Assembly (NCBI GenBank): GCA_033439765.1
Contig: JAULSN010000014.1
Coordinates: 434,001-498,000, forward strand
Reading direction: 5' to 3'
Length of the DNA stretch: 64,000 bases
Origin: Lasiosphaeria ovina
Taxonomy: Eukaryota > Ascomycota > Sordariomycetes > Sordariales > Lasiosphaeriaceae
In this document: positions 20,487-30,429 of the stretch, piece by piece
Position numbering within the stretch: position 1 is the first letter of the stretch
How the letters are laid out: every line of letters begins with the position of its first letter
Notes under the pieces: generated by a model
Seen by the model: only the letters and a program-made list of their open reading frames with translations
What the model was told of the DNA's origin: nothing
Database searches by the model: none
Position numbers and translations under genes: made by a program

Positions 20487-21254
20487 GACGTAAGAGCGAC
20501 AGGCTCGAGAAGTAGAAGCGACGGGCTCGAACCGTGAGGGCGACAGGCTTCGAATGCGACACCCTCACACCCCGCACCCGCACACCACGCACCCTCACAC
20601 CATCACACCCTCACACCCATACACCCACACACACCCACATACCCACACACCCACACACCCAGCTTCCGTGAATGTCGGGCGCACCGTAGTATACGAATAG
20701 TATGTGATCGCTTCCCTCTCCGTCTCTCTCGGGGTATATAGGAAAGAGGCAGCTTGCGAGTCGCCGTCTCTCGACTCGCCGCTTCGCAGTAGTACAACGA
20801 GTCAATTGTTTTCTAATCGTTGACATTACTATACCAGTTACCCCGCCCAGAAAATCCATTATTTCTCCACCCCGAAACAAGCTAGCAATTGGCTAGTTAT
20901 TAGCGTAAACTTTCCTCCCTCCCTTACTTCGCCCAACCCCCTCCTTTGGTAAGAAATTTACGCGATAACCCCGCTCGCTCTCGGTTAGTTATAAATTGGA
21001 AAATTCTTCTCGCTGGAAAACAGTATATATCGATCGCGCTTACGGCCTACACGGCAATACATCGGTCACAAAAAACCCCATCGCTTTTCGCCCATCGCTC
21101 AATCAGGGACCCGCTTCGCCCAACCACCCAAGCGGGTGCCAAAATAAAAGACACTCCGAGGATGACTTGGTAAGTCATTAGGTTAATAGACTTACTAAAA
21201 GTTCCACCACTTAATATCATAGATGGAATCCATAGTAAGGAGAGTGCAAGATAT
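20487..21254. other. CAC-rich tract, otherwise nothing recognised
   Basis: From 20555 to 20660 the plus strand is a run of CACACCC, CACACC and CCACAC units. The rest, including a TATATATCGATCGCG stretch near 21023, shows no gene. Two GACAGGCTCGA / GACGGGCTCGA units near 20505 form a small repeat. Confidence 0.5.
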
Positions 21255-21492
21255 GTGGGCGGGGGAGGGCGTGTGGGCTTGGGAGGGCGTGTGGGCGGGG
21301 GAAGGCCTTTGGGCTTGGGAGGGCCTGTAGACGGGGGAGGGCCTTTGGACTTGGGAGGGCGTGTGGGCGGGGGAAGGCCTTTGGGCTTGGGAGGGCCTGT
21401 GGACGGGGGAGGGCCTTTGGACTTGGGAAGGCGTGTGGGCGGGGGAGGGCCTTTGGGCTTGGGAGGGCGTGTGGGCGGGGGAGGGCCTGGGG
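21255..21492 (+). repeat. G-rich minisatellite, 19/38-bp units
   Basis: Alternating units of about 19 bp (GGGCGGGGGAGGGCCTTT and GGGCTTGGGAGGGCGTGT) make roughly six 38-bp higher-order repeats. The G-runs are all on the plus strand. Long open frames on both strands (PSPKALPRPH repeats on the minus) are products of the repeat. Confidence 0.92.
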
Positions 21493-21663
21493 ACTGAGTG
21501 GTAGTACTTGGTAGATACTTTTAATCATATGTAAAGTAGTCCTGTGCACAAGTAACTAACTACTAGGGCGGGAAGAAAGAGGAAAGAGCAGTTCCGGCAG
21601 GGTAATTGATCTGGACTGCCGACGATTTCAAGCCGCCTAGATTTCTCGCCGAACGTGCCCGCC

Positions 21664-22416
21664 CGAGGTGGATGCCTTGGGCAAGGCACTTTTGGATCGG
21701 GTATGCAGCCGAGTGCGGGAAGGAAGGAAGGTAGCCGGAGACGTGTCGCTGCGCTGCCACCAGCGTGTCAGCCATCTGTCTATTACACACGCCATAACTG
21801 CCCCTTACGAAGCTCTGGAGAACGGCAAGACCAATACCACCTACTTGAAGAAGACGGCCAATCCGCATGTGGACATCGAGTATGTCCGGGTCAGGCCGCA
21901 GTTTCTTTTGGGGGTCCCCACCGGCACCATCTCGTCGCCCCTCATCTCGCTCGACGTGCGTGCTGATGTTGGTGAGCACCGACTCGAGGATCAGCGCGGT
22001 GCAGTTGAACAGGCTGGGCGGCACTAGCTCCGCAGGAGCGACATGGCCAGCCGGAACAGCTGCAGCCCGTAGCGCGACGCCGACGTCGCCGTCCGCGGCA
22101 CCGGCACCGGCACCGGCAAGTTCTGGCCGACTCTGGCCCCCAGCGGGCCCTCGAGCCCCAGGCAACGCAGGCGCGCGAGCCCCCCCCCCCCCCCTTGGCG
22201 CAGGCGTGCGCGCGAACAAGGGACGCATGGCGCGGCCTCGAGCAGGCCGCGGCCGGAACCCGCGAGGCATCGCGCCGCGCCGCCAGCCCTGCGTCGGCAG
22301 CCGACTCGGGCTCGGCGGCGGGCGATCGAGAAAGAGCAACAGCACGCGAACGCGAAGCCGCAGCTGAGAAGGGAAAGGCTGCTGACTTGCCAGGTGTAGG
22401 ACCCCACAATCCTTGA
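21664..22416 (+). pseudogene. Broken hypothetical gene with helical tail
   Basis: The plus frame from about 21668 gives DALGKALLDRVCSRVREGRK, ITHAITAPYEALENGKTNTT, ANPHVDIEYVRVRPQFLLGV and TISSPLISLDVRADVGEHRL before a stop at 22027. Another frame then carries TRDAWRGLEQAAAGTREASR and AREREAAAEKGKAADLPG, a helical Ala/Arg/Glu segment also found as a fragment near 5480-5550. A poly-C tract (22183-22196) lies between. No known domain is recognised. A long minus-strand frame over the same interval looks like a shadow. Confidence 0.4.
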
Positions 22417-22769
22417 CCAAAACAAAACTCTTGATCAACAACAAATCTTTCTTCACGACTTGCACCCTCCTCACCCTTGCACCGACAGAACGGGGTAATA
22501 GACGAAATGGGAAAGAAACCTAAGTCTCTTGAGGGGTAAATAGACGAGCTACGCTAATAGTCGCGCTGTATCGCCCCTGTTGCTAGTTAATGGGTGACGC
22601 TCCGGAGGGGGGGGGGGAAAGGGGGCCTGAGAACGCCCAACCCAAGCTACCTGCCATCAGGCAGTCCCAGATTCTGTGATAGCTTCTGTAATTGACGTCC
22701 CTTGATGGGGAATATTGCCAAATTCCAAATCATCTCTTCCATTGATCTTATTGTGTGATCTCAACCGCC
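22417..22769. other. 3' flank of coiled-coil gene
   Basis: No gene. A G12 run lies near 22606. Confidence 0.5.
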
Positions 22770-24128
22770 TTAGTCTTTTTCCTCGTCAACTGCGCCTGCC
22801 TTGTACTCCTTGTATAGTCGCACCCCCTCCTCTTCTAATTCCTTCAGCTTCTTCCTGACTTCGCGTTTCTGGTCCTCATTTTCCTCGTATTTCCTCTTCC
22901 TGTCCATCTCTTTGTTGTCAAAGTCGTCGAACTTCTCCTTGTAGGTGGCGAGCTGCTCCTCCATCACACGAACTCGTTCCACCAGGTTGAAGACGTGTTT
23001 CAAGGTGGTGGTGCTGTGCATCTCGAACTTGTCTTTGAGCTTTGCCATGTCTGCCGTGACGTTTGCGAGGTCCTCGAAGAACTTCTTGTGGGTGGTGAGC
23101 TGCTCCTCCATCACACGAACTCGTTCCATCAGGCTGAAGATGTAGGTGGTGGTGTTGTGCATCTCGAACTTGTCTTTGAGCTTTGCAAGGTCCTCGAGCT
23201 TCTTCTTGTCCTCCATCACACGAACTCGGTCCATCAGGCTGAAGATGTGTTTCAAGGTGGTGGTGTTGTGCATCTCGAACTTATCTTTGAGCTTTGCCAG
23301 GTCTGCCGTGACGTTTGCGAGGTCCTTTGTGTCTTTGCTCTCTTTGTCGGCGGTCTCTGTTTCCTTGCCCTTGGTCTTTGTTTCCTTGCCCTTGTTCTCT
23401 GTTTCCCTGCTCTTGGTCTCATCCTCGGATCCTGTGTCGTCTTCCCAGTTACCGTCTTCCCAGTTACCGAACAGGTCTTCCCAGTTACCGAACAGCTTGT
23501 TGAGGTTTATTGGCGGCAAGTCCGCTTCCTTTGCAAAAGTGACTTGTTTCTGGTGCTTGTTTCTCCAGCTGATGCTGTACCAGTGAGATCCCTCCCAGAA
23601 GTCGGCTGGGAGATCATCCGTGACTGTCCATTCAAGTTCCATATCTCTGAAAGCTTCTCGCATCTCTTCTGGCATTCGAGGTCCGTGGTATCCCTTTCCT
23701 TGTTTCTTCGCCTTATCGCTATTGGCTTCTAGGATCATGAGGGCCACCCATTGTTCTGGTCCTCCGATAGCAGGAATGGGAGTGGTTGGCTCTGTATTCT
23801 GGTCGTCGAAGCCCTTCCACGTGGGATATTCATCTGTTTGCTCAAGGTATTTGTCCACTTTGGTGAAGCCTGGTATCAATTTCTGGTATAGTGGGTGGTT
23901 GCTTGGAGTTGCATGTGCAGGGGTGCGGTTGAGCTCCCTGTACACCAAGTTGACGTCGATTTCCTTGCGGATTTTTCCGAAGGTATCCGTGTAGTACTTG
24001 ATCCAGGTGTATGGCGCTGCGTTCTCGATCTTCTTTCTCGCGGCATCGATGAGGGTGGGATTGCCCTCATACTCAAACCCTCTGACCTTGATCTTGTTCG
24101 AGGTGGTGGTCTTGGCTTTTGGAGGCAT
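22770..24128 (-). CDS. Coiled-coil protein with internal ~46-residue repeats
   Basis: I use the ATG at 24128 (452 residues; the open frame extends seven codons further without an ATG). It starts MPPKAKTTTSNKIKVRGFEY. Residues about 30-210 form a conserved-looking domain (YTWIKYYTDTFGKIRKEIDV, HWYSISWRNKHQKQVTF). Then come two to three LFGNWED repeats, a Lys/Glu/Thr linker (GKETKTKGKETE), and three repeats of the pattern LANVTADLAKLKDKFEMHNT followed by LKHIFSLMDRVRVMEDQL, ending in a charged coiled coil (KRKYEENEDQKREVRKKLKE). The middle repeat is shortened. The repeats are near-identical in DNA, so they arose by recent unit duplication. A structural or scaffolding role is plausible, but I recognise no family. 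The frame is intact, unlike most neighbours. Confidence 0.7.
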   Translation of the reverse strand: MPPKAKTTTSNKIKVRGFEYEGNPTLIDAARKKIENAAPYTWIKYYTDTFGKIRKEIDVNLVYRELNRTPAHATPSNHPLYQKLIPGFTKVDKYLEQTDEYPTWKGFDDQNTEPTTPIPAIGGPEQWVALMILEANSDKAKKQGKGYHGPRMPEEMREAFRDMELEWTVTDDLPADFWEGSHWYSISWRNKHQKQVTFAKEADLPPINLNKLFGNWEDLFGNWEDGNWEDDTGSEDETKSRETENKGKETKTKGKETETADKESKDTKDLANVTADLAKLKDKFEMHNTTTLKHIFSLMDRVRVMEDKKKLEDLAKLKDKFEMHNTTTYIFSLMERVRVMEEQLTTHKKFFEDLANVTADMAKLKDKFEMHSTTTLKHVFNLVERVRVMEEQLATYKEKFDDFDNKEMDRKRKYEENEDQKREVRKKLKELEEEGVRLYKEYKAGAVDEEKD

Positions 24129-24149
24129 TTTGAGAGATTGGGCGACCAA

Positions 24150-24640
24150 GCGAGAAATGCTCAGGACAGAAGGCGAAGTGCGGCCGAGCGAGAGAGATGC
24201 TCAGGACAGAGGGTCAAGGGCGAGATTGAGCTCTGCGCGACCTTGTTTTTGAGATGTAGGAAACGAGAGAGATGTTACCCGACCGAGTGAAAGAGACGCT
24301 CAGGACAGCGGGTGAAGTGCGAGATTGAGCTCTGCGCGACCTTGTGTTTTAGATGGAGGAACCGAGAAAGATGTATGTAGGTGCGAGAAGGATGTTTCCA
24401 GGTGCTAGGAACCAAGAAGGATGTTTCCAGGTGCTAGGCACCGAGAAAGATGTTTGTGGGTAAGAGAAAGGAAGGATGCTTAGGATGGAGGGTGAAGTGC
24501 GGGATTGAGCTCTGCGTGACCTTGTGTTTGAGATGAAGGAACCGAAAAAGATGTTCCGGGTGCGAGAAGGATGTTTACAGGTGCTAGGAACCGCGAAAGA
24601 TGTTTGTGGGTGCGAGAAAGATGTGTGCAGGTGCGCGAAT
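24150..24640 (+). repeat. Tandem repeats upstream of the coiled-coil gene
   Basis: Three units of about 75 bp (near 24190, 24295 and 24477) share GCTCAGGACAG, GATTGAGCTCTGCG and GACCTTGTGTTTGAGATG. Between them is a shorter family with GGATGTTTCCAGGTGCTAGG and GAGAAAGATGTTTGTGGGT. The array begins about 20 bp from the start codon at 24128, so it occupies the promoter of that gene. Confidence 0.85.
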
Positions 24641-25275
24641 GGAGTCGTAGCTGGGTCAGGCAGAATGAAGAAGAAAAGAAGATTCCGATTCTAGAAGCTC
24701 ACTGGTCTGCCTAAATGGGGATCTCCTGGTCCGTGCGTAATGATGATATAACATTTCTTCTTGGAAAAGGTCAGGCTCCCTCCCTCCCTCCCTCCGGCAC
24801 AAGCAACAGACAGATCCTGGCTTCATTACCGCCTTTTTTCGGGGCTCTCGACGATGCCACCTCAGGCAAGCAGACAGACCACATATCTACTACGGAGACT
24901 GGCCTTTATCGAGCTGATACGGCTTTCCGACCGGCCTACAGCGAGCGCATCGTATACGGTCCGAGCGGTGACAGAGGCCTTTCCCGGTCCAGCGCGGGCT
25001 GGGTGACCGCCAGCGTCGCAATAGTTGTCTCTTTCCGACACACGCAGCGTCGGTGCATCTACGCCATCTCATCTCATGGCCAGATCAGCGACGGTTTCCT
25101 CCTCCGCAATCAAGAAGAAGGCGATGGTCGCAAATAAATAAGACATACCGTCTATCGTATAGAGCTGGGGGGAACGTTACGGGGAAATTAGGAACTTCGC
25201 GGATGTCGACGGGTCGCTAGAGGACAGGGGCGCCGTCGGCGCGAAGCAAGCGTGCGTGCATTCGCGGCAGCAATC
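24641..25275. other. No supported gene
   Basis: A 140-codon open frame from an ATG at 24715 has no recognisable domain. A (CCCT)n run is at 24778-24794. I leave it uncalled. Confidence 0.45.
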
Positions 25276-25791
25276 TCAAAGATTGTTTTGGCGGTTTCCG
25301 AGAGCATCGATGGGCTGGTTCATTAGCTGCATGATTTGCTCGAAGCGCTGGTCCCATTCCTGGTTCTTTTGCTCGAAGCGCTGCTTCTCTTCCTGGGTCC
25401 TCTGCTTCCATTGCTCGTTCCGCTGGTTCCGTTCCTGGTTCCTTTGCTCGTTGCGCTGGTTCCATTGCTGGTTCCTTTGCTCCAAGCTCAGCTTCTTTTG
25501 CTCGAAGCGCTGGCTCCATTCCTGGTCCCTTTGCTTCCGTTGCTCGAAGCGCTGGTCCCATTCCTGGTCCCTTTGCTTCCATTGCTCCATGCGCTGGTTC
25601 CATTCCTGGTCCTTTTGCTCCCACTCCTGTTTCATTTGCTCGAAGCGCTGGTTCATTTGCTGACCCTGAGCCTGGATGGTGGCGAGGATGTTGTGCTGGT
25701 TTTGAACAGCGCCAACGTTGGTACGCGGCGTGTTAAGTGGGTCGGCCATGACATCAGGCTCGGGGGAGGGGTCCATTGGGAGGGGGTCCAT
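25276..25791 (-). CDS. Short coiled-coil protein of QEW/QRFEQ repeats
   Basis: The ATG at 25791 opens MDPLPMDPSPEPDVMADPLN, then NVGAVQNQHNILATIQAQG and about ten repeats of ten to twelve residues such as QRFEQMKQEWEQKDQEWNQ and QWNQRNEQRNQERNQRNEQ, ending QPIDALGNRQNNL (171 residues). The periodic Gln/Glu/Trp/Arg pattern predicts one long helix. The open frame extends upstream through a dispersed repeat (25850-25993), which I treat as leader. No family is recognised. The repeat DNA (GCTCGAAGCGCTGG units on the plus strand) may be an expanded minisatellite that happens to stay open, so gene status is not certain. Confidence 0.55.
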   Translation of the reverse strand: MDPLPMDPSPEPDVMADPLNTPRTNVGAVQNQHNILATIQAQGQQMNQRFEQMKQEWEQKDQEWNQRMEQWKQRDQEWDQRFEQRKQRDQEWSQRFEQKKLSLEQRNQQWNQRNEQRNQERNQRNEQWKQRTQEEKQRFEQKNQEWDQRFEQIMQLMNQPIDALGNRQNNL

Positions 25792-25849
25792 TGCGAGGGT
25801 GCGAATTGGCGACGCGAGAATAGAATGGCAAAGGTAAGGCTTGCGGGAG

Positions 25850-25993
25850 ACGGGCGAAAGTGTTGGGAGGAAAGGATTGACTGGATTGCTTGGAGGAAGT
25901 CTAGGTATCTGGGCCACAGCGGAATATATATGTGCAAATGATGGCCTGGACCGGTGGATCCCATATCCACTACTTATGCCTTGGCTTGAGGGC
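25850..25993 (+). repeat. Dispersed repeat B, copy 1
   Basis: It contains GAAAGGATTGACTGGATTGC, TTGGAGGAAGTCTAG, TCTGGGCCACAGCGGAATAT, AATGATGGCCTGGACC and ATGCCTTGGCTTGAGGGCAT. Other copies are at 27165-27302 (+), 27736-27835 (-), 28290-28352 (-) and 40752-40895 (-). Confidence 0.8.
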
Positions 25994-26470
25994 ATTAGGC
26001 CGGGGTCCGGCCTGAACCCTGCTAGCCTGGCCGCACCAATGGTTTTTGGCTTTGCCCAGCTAGCGTCGGCGAGGCGGTCCAGAGAGGCTTTCCATGGAGT
26101 TGGTAGCGCCTGGGGTCCGCACGTCCAGAGCCGAGGCGGCGGGGAGCCTTGTTTTGTATCTGTGTGGTTGTTCCGTGCAGCACTGCAATTTTTCGCCTCA
26201 GGGACCCCGCGCTTCGGGACCGAAGAATGCCGTCTCAGGCTCAAGATGCCGTCTTTTACTATGGTGCAGTGTGCTTGGATTGCGACCAACGCGCATCGGC
26301 GCATTACATACATACTTGTATAATACCGCAAGCAACAAAAAAACATGGGCATATTCGCGACAGGCCATAACTTCCGACATACGTGCCACCTAACAAACGA
26401 ACAGCCCCTACATCCGAGCCACCAATACGCCCTGCACAGAGGCACAGTACTCTAGACCCTAGCCTGGGAG

Positions 26471-27113
26471 CTATTCTGTTCGGCCTTGGTAGCCGTTTCC
26501 TCGAGAGCTGCTAGGTCCTCTGGTGGGCGTGGGGTATGGGTTGTTAGTATCAAGGTCTCTCTCTGGAAGTGGCTTTTTATCATGAGGATTCCCCTGAACT
26601 TACGCCTCCTGGTATCCCGGCATCTCGTCTTTCTCGAGAACTGCCAGTGATCTAGGTCCTCTGGTAGGCGTGGTATGGGTTGTCAGTGTCAAGGTCTCTC
26701 TAGGAGTAGCTTTTTATGATGAGATGAGGATTCCCCTGAACTTACTTCAGGTACTCCGTCTTCAGGGCCGGATCAACCGTCTCGCCTCTCGCCTCGAGTT
26801 CCCGGATAAGGTCCTCTCTCTCCCCGAGCTGCTCCTGGATGTAGTCGGCAGCGCGCTGGAGCACGACGCGTTCGGCCGCTGCGTGGCCCTCGGCGCCGGG
26901 TATGAGGGCCGAGAGCCGCTCGAACCCCTGGCGACAATTGTGTCGCCGGGCATTCTCTACTCAGGTAGAAGCGGAGGAGTCAGTAGAGTGGGACTAAGAT
27001 GAATAATAATAATATAATTCTTTACCTTGGACGTTGCGTCTGGCCCTCCTCCTCGCCTTGGCCAGGCGCTTCTTCTCGTCGGCGAAGCGTTGATTCCCGT
27101 CCTGGTCTGTCAT
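26471..27113 (-). CDS. Small four-exon bHLH-like protein
   Basis: Exons on the minus strand: 27113-27026, 26956-26746, 26660-26604, 26519-26471 (405 nt, 134 residues). Intron 1 (69 bp) runs GTAAAG to TAG with a CTACTGAC branch; introns 2 (85 bp) and 3 (84 bp) run GTAAGT to CCAG with ACTGAC and ACTAAC branches. All junctions keep the frame. The protein begins MTDQDGNQRFADEKKRLAKA and then RRRARRNVQENARRHNCRQG, FERLSALIPGAEGHAAAERV and VLQRAADYIQEQLGERED. This is the basic region, helix 1, a loop and helix 2 of a bHLH domain, a dimerising DNA-binding fold, ending in a short leucine-type helix. Exons 3 and 4 with their upstream introns are tandem duplicates. If intron 2 is retained, the protein stops at 26742 just after the bHLH. 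No single long frame covers the gene. Confidence 0.6.
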
Positions 27114-27164
27114 GACTGCCGAGGACGATATATTCGACACAAAAGACTTGGTAGAGTTGGAGCA

Positions 27165-27302
27165 GAGCTTTGGAAAGGATTGACTGGATTGCTTGGAGGA
27201 AGTCTAGCTATCTGGGCCACAGCGGAATATTCATGTGGAAATGATGGCCTAGACCAGTAGATCCCATGTCCACTTATGCCTCGGCTTGAGGGCATCAGAT
27301 GG
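27165..27302 (+). repeat. Dispersed repeat B, copy 2
   Basis: Nearly the same words as copy 1 (GAAAGGATTGACTGGATTGC, GGGCCACAGCGGAATATTCA, ATGCCTCGGCTTGAGGGCAT). It lies about 50 bp upstream of the bHLH-like gene start, probably in its promoter. Confidence 0.8.
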
Positions 27303-27399
27303 CAAGCCACTTTGACGAGCATGGCGTGAGAGGTGCGCCCGAGCCGAGGCATAAGCAGATCTGGGATCCACCAGTCCGGGCCAGCATGTGCGTCCTTCT

Positions 27400-27735
27400 C
27401 GGTACCTTGTGATTACCCCCTCGCATGCATGTCTTTCTCGGAGAACCTTGATGACCCTCGCATACGTGTCCTTCTCGGAGAACCTTGATTACCCTCGCAT
27501 GCGTGTCTTTCTCGGAGAACCTTGATTACCCTCGCATGCGTGTCTTTCTCGGAGAACCTTGATTACCCTCGCATGCGTGTCTTTCTCGGAGAACCCTGAT
27601 TACGTGTCCTTCTCGGAGAACCTTGATTACGTGCCTTTCTCGGGGAACCTTGATTACGTGTCCTTCTCGGAGAACCTTGATTATGTGTCCTTCTCGGAGA
27701 ACCTTGATTACCCCCGCATACGTGTCCTTCTCAGT
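27400..27735 (+). repeat. Minisatellite, CTTCTCGGAGAACCTTGATTA units
   Basis: Four to five units of about 36 bp (CCCTCGCATGCGTGTCTTTCTCGG type) change into five units of about 23-24 bp (TACGTGTCCTTCTCGGAGAACCTTGAT). A stray unit is at 27870-27910. This is a tandem array, with no unique spacers. Confidence 0.9.
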
Positions 27736-27835
27736 CTGATGCCCCCGAGCCCAGGCATAAGCGAAGTCCAAGCCATCATTTCCACATGGAATTACATACT
27801 CCGCTATGGCCCATAATCCAGTCAACACTTTCCTG
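27736..27835 (-). repeat. Dispersed repeat B, copy 3
   Basis: Inverted partial copy: AGGCATAAGCGAAGTCCAAG, CCATCATTTCCACATGGAAT, CGCTATGGCCCATAATCCAG. Confidence 0.7.
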
Positions 27836-27959
27836 CCCACGGCAAAGGCAAACACGCAGAACCTCGGTACCTTATGATTACCCTCTCTCGTATACGTGTC
27901 TTTCTCGATTAAGTTGGCGGCCAAAGAAGCTTGATTCTCCCCTCGCACCTATTAATTCC

Positions 27960-28289
27960 TACCGCGGCCCTGGGGAGTTCTCCTCGACCACATAATCATC
28001 ATCATGGCTACCAACATGTCGACATCGAACAAAATACAGCCAACCACGTCCACGGCCAACCACGTCCACGGCCAACCACGTCCACGGCCAACCACGTCCA
28101 CGTCCAGTCCCTACGACGACAGACAGGAAACACCCTCGCACCACAGCCTTCTGATCGCCGACGGCCCCCGCGCCACCAGCGACCGTCTTCACAAACCGGT
28201 CGAGGAGCTCGACCACGCCATCCATTGACGGAGAGGAGTCGGGCTCGATCTGGGCGAACTGCGCAACCGAGGAGCGCAGTTTCTGCACC
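27960..28289. other. CCAACCACGTCCACGG minisatellite with short open frames
   Basis: Three to four units of CCAACCACGTCCACGG lie at 28040-28100. The ATG at 28004 has a good context (ATCATGGC) and opens 74 codons. On the opposite strand SSVAQFAQIEPDSSPSMDGV and VELLDRFVKTVAGGAG (about 28280-28160) look equally coding. I cannot decide which strand, if either, is real. Confidence 0.4.
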
Positions 28290-28352
28290 ACCCCCCGTGG
28301 CCCAGATAGCTAGACTTCCTCCAAGCAATCCAGTCCTTACCTTCCTCCCAAC
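28290..28352 (-). repeat. Dispersed repeat B, copy 4 (partial)
   Basis: Inverted: GGCCCAGATAGCTAGACTTC, CTCCAAGCAATCCAGTCCTT, ACCTTCCTCCCAACACT. Confidence 0.7.
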
Positions 28353-28654
28353 ACTCCCAGCGTGGTGGTCCAACATGGCCACTCCCAGGATGGTGGTGGT
28401 GGTGCACCCAGATGGAGACTGGACCCAAAGGGCCTTCGCTTTGACGGCATTATATCGGCCAAACCCCCCCCCCCCCCCCCGACGGAGACACCAAATCGTG
28501 GAGCGCCGAGTCCGCCGCAACGTCTTCTTCGGGGGCTACTGGGACTACCTGGATTCGCATCGACGGCCGAGTGTTGGATCCGGCTGCTGGTTCATTATCC
28601 GATGTGACGGCAGCCGAGATAGGAACTCGACTGTGCACAGCTTTACGGATCACG

Positions 28655-28790
28655 ACATCCGGCGGGTTCGGATATCTTGATCGCCGTAAGTACCTGCCCA
28701 TATCTGCGTGTCGTTCGCCTGTCCAGCACAATCTGACACGCTCGCTAGGTCCTCGGCGTTACCCCAGGGACGTTCAACAAAGCGATATCG
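28655..28790 (+). pseudogene. P-loop protein exon junction, copy 1 (motif lost)
   Basis: TCGGATATCTTGATCGCC (SDILIA) is followed by a 61-bp intron-like stretch (GTAAGT, CTGAC branch, TAG) and GTCCTCGGCGTTACCCCAGG (VLGVTPG). The matching copy at 30430-30545 reads VIGVTGAGKT at this place. Here the Walker A glycine and lysine are gone. Upstream, 28516-28572 (TTCTTCGGGGGCTACTGGGA) recurs inverted at 40375-40432. Confidence 0.6.
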
Positions 28791-29599
28791 AGCAGGTCAT
28801 GAAGAGCCTATGCGAGGATGAAGGGAGTGGTGGAGGTCACCACCACCCCAGCATAGCCACCAGAAAAAGAAAAAAAAAAGGAGAGAGAGGGGGGGCACTT
28901 TCCCCCGCGATAACGTCGGCGGCCCGGTTTGGGGGGTACAAACTACTCGACCTCGGCCACTCCTAGCTGAGTGGTGAGGTCACCACCACCCCAACATAGC
29001 CACCAGAAAAAGAAGAAAAAAAAAGAGAGAGAGAGAGAGGGGGCACGTTCCCCCGCGATAACGTCGGCGGCCCGGTTTGGGGGGTACAAACTACTCGACC
29101 TCGGCCACTCCTAGCTGAGTGGTGAGGTCACCACCACCCCAACATAGCCATCAGAAAAAGAAAAAAAAAAAAAGAGAGAGAGGGTGTTCGTGGTACTTAA
29201 ACCACGTAGGGATCCTACAGGTCTAAGGGTGGTAGATCTACCGTTGGGGGGTGCAATGTTGGTTCTATTCTGTCTCCGGAACTAAGCTGGGTTCTAGGGC
29301 GACCGGGGTTTTGTGTGTGCGGGCGGGAGGTCTGCGCGCGGCACGTGCCTTCCTACACGTACGCGGTCACGCGACCCCCGCTAGTGTGCGGTCACCAATG
29401 TCGCTATTCCAACAGAGGGGGCACTTTCCCCCGCGATAACGTTGGCGGGCCCGGGGGGGCGGGCAACTCGACACGCCAGTCCAGAATAAAAAAAAAGAAA
29501 TGGGGGGGGACCATATCAGCTCTCGTCGCCGGCAGCAGCTGGGGAACACACCATGGCTTCCCCGTCTTCGCTCGGCCACTCCCAGGGGAGTGGTGGAGG

Positions 29600-30275
29600 T
29601 CACCACCACCCACATAGCCACCAGAAAAAGAAAAGAAAAAGAGAGAGGGGGGGTGGGTGTGACTCTGGCCGTGCTCCCTCGCATCTTTGGCGAACTTGTC
29701 GGCGACTTCGTTTCCGGGCACCCCGACGTGACCCGGAACGTACTCGACACTGACAAAGACGTTCATACGGCCGAGCTCCTCCAAGTTCGCGAGCATGTGG
29801 TCACGAAAGGACTTGTTGGCTTCTTCAAACGCCTCGTTTGAGACGACGGGGGCTCCATGCCGAGCTTGTCCACGGCTATTTGCAAGGCCATCATCAGGCC
29901 AAACAAGTCTGCCCGCCTGGTGATGGCGACGAGCGGGAGCCCTTCAAAGAAATAATCTTCAGCAACACGGTCGCCCGGACTGCCAGCACATGCCGCAGCG
30001 TGTTGAACGGACGATGCTTTGGATATATCCTGGTCCAGCTTCGGTTCGAGCAACTCAGCTCCCGCTGACGCCCGCGACCCAGAGACACGGCTGCTCCCAC
30101 ATCGACATGCATTCGGCGGGGGCCATGCAACCGCCCTCTCACCTCGGGAAACGAGGCATCGCACCACATGTTGATGCCCTCTTGCGGGCCGAAGCAGCGA
30201 AACAAGGCCCTGTGGGCTGCCAACTTCTTGCCGGCGATGACCCCGTGGTGGTGCACCACCACCCCAACATAGCCA
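29600..30275 (-). mobile_element. LINE-type RNase H remnant
   Basis: Minus-strand frames, split by shifts, give NMWCDASFPEVRGRL (first catalytic Asp), SLGRGRQRELSCSNRS, DLFGLMMALQIAVDKLGMEP, and VSVEYVPGHVGVPGNEVADK then FAKDAREHG. The last is the canonical RNase H end found in Tad-type fungal non-LTR retrotransposons. An A-tailed short repeat lies inside or just behind it. No reverse transcriptase is visible, so only the 3' end of a LINE is present. Confidence 0.7.
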
Positions 30276-30429
30276 CTCACGGGGTGGTGGTGCACCATCA
30301 CCCCAACATAGCCACTCCAGGGTGGTGGGGGGACCTCTATTCCCCTTCCACGGGTGGTGGTGCACACACAAACTACTCAGCCTCGGCCACTCCCAGCAGA
30401 GTGGTGGAGGTCACCACCACCCCAACATC

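Noticed and set aside
21217..21549. 110-residue minus-strand frame of PSPKALPRPH repeats
   Set aside because: It follows entirely from the G-rich minisatellite, whose unit length keeps several frames open.
24715..25137. 140-residue plus-strand frame
   Set aside because: The ATG is present, but composition and lack of any domain or splice signals give too little support.
27400..27735. Regularly spaced repeats that resemble a CRISPR array
   Set aside because: The intervals between repeats are themselves repeated, unit length varies between about 36 and 23 bp, and the context is eukaryotic. It is a minisatellite.
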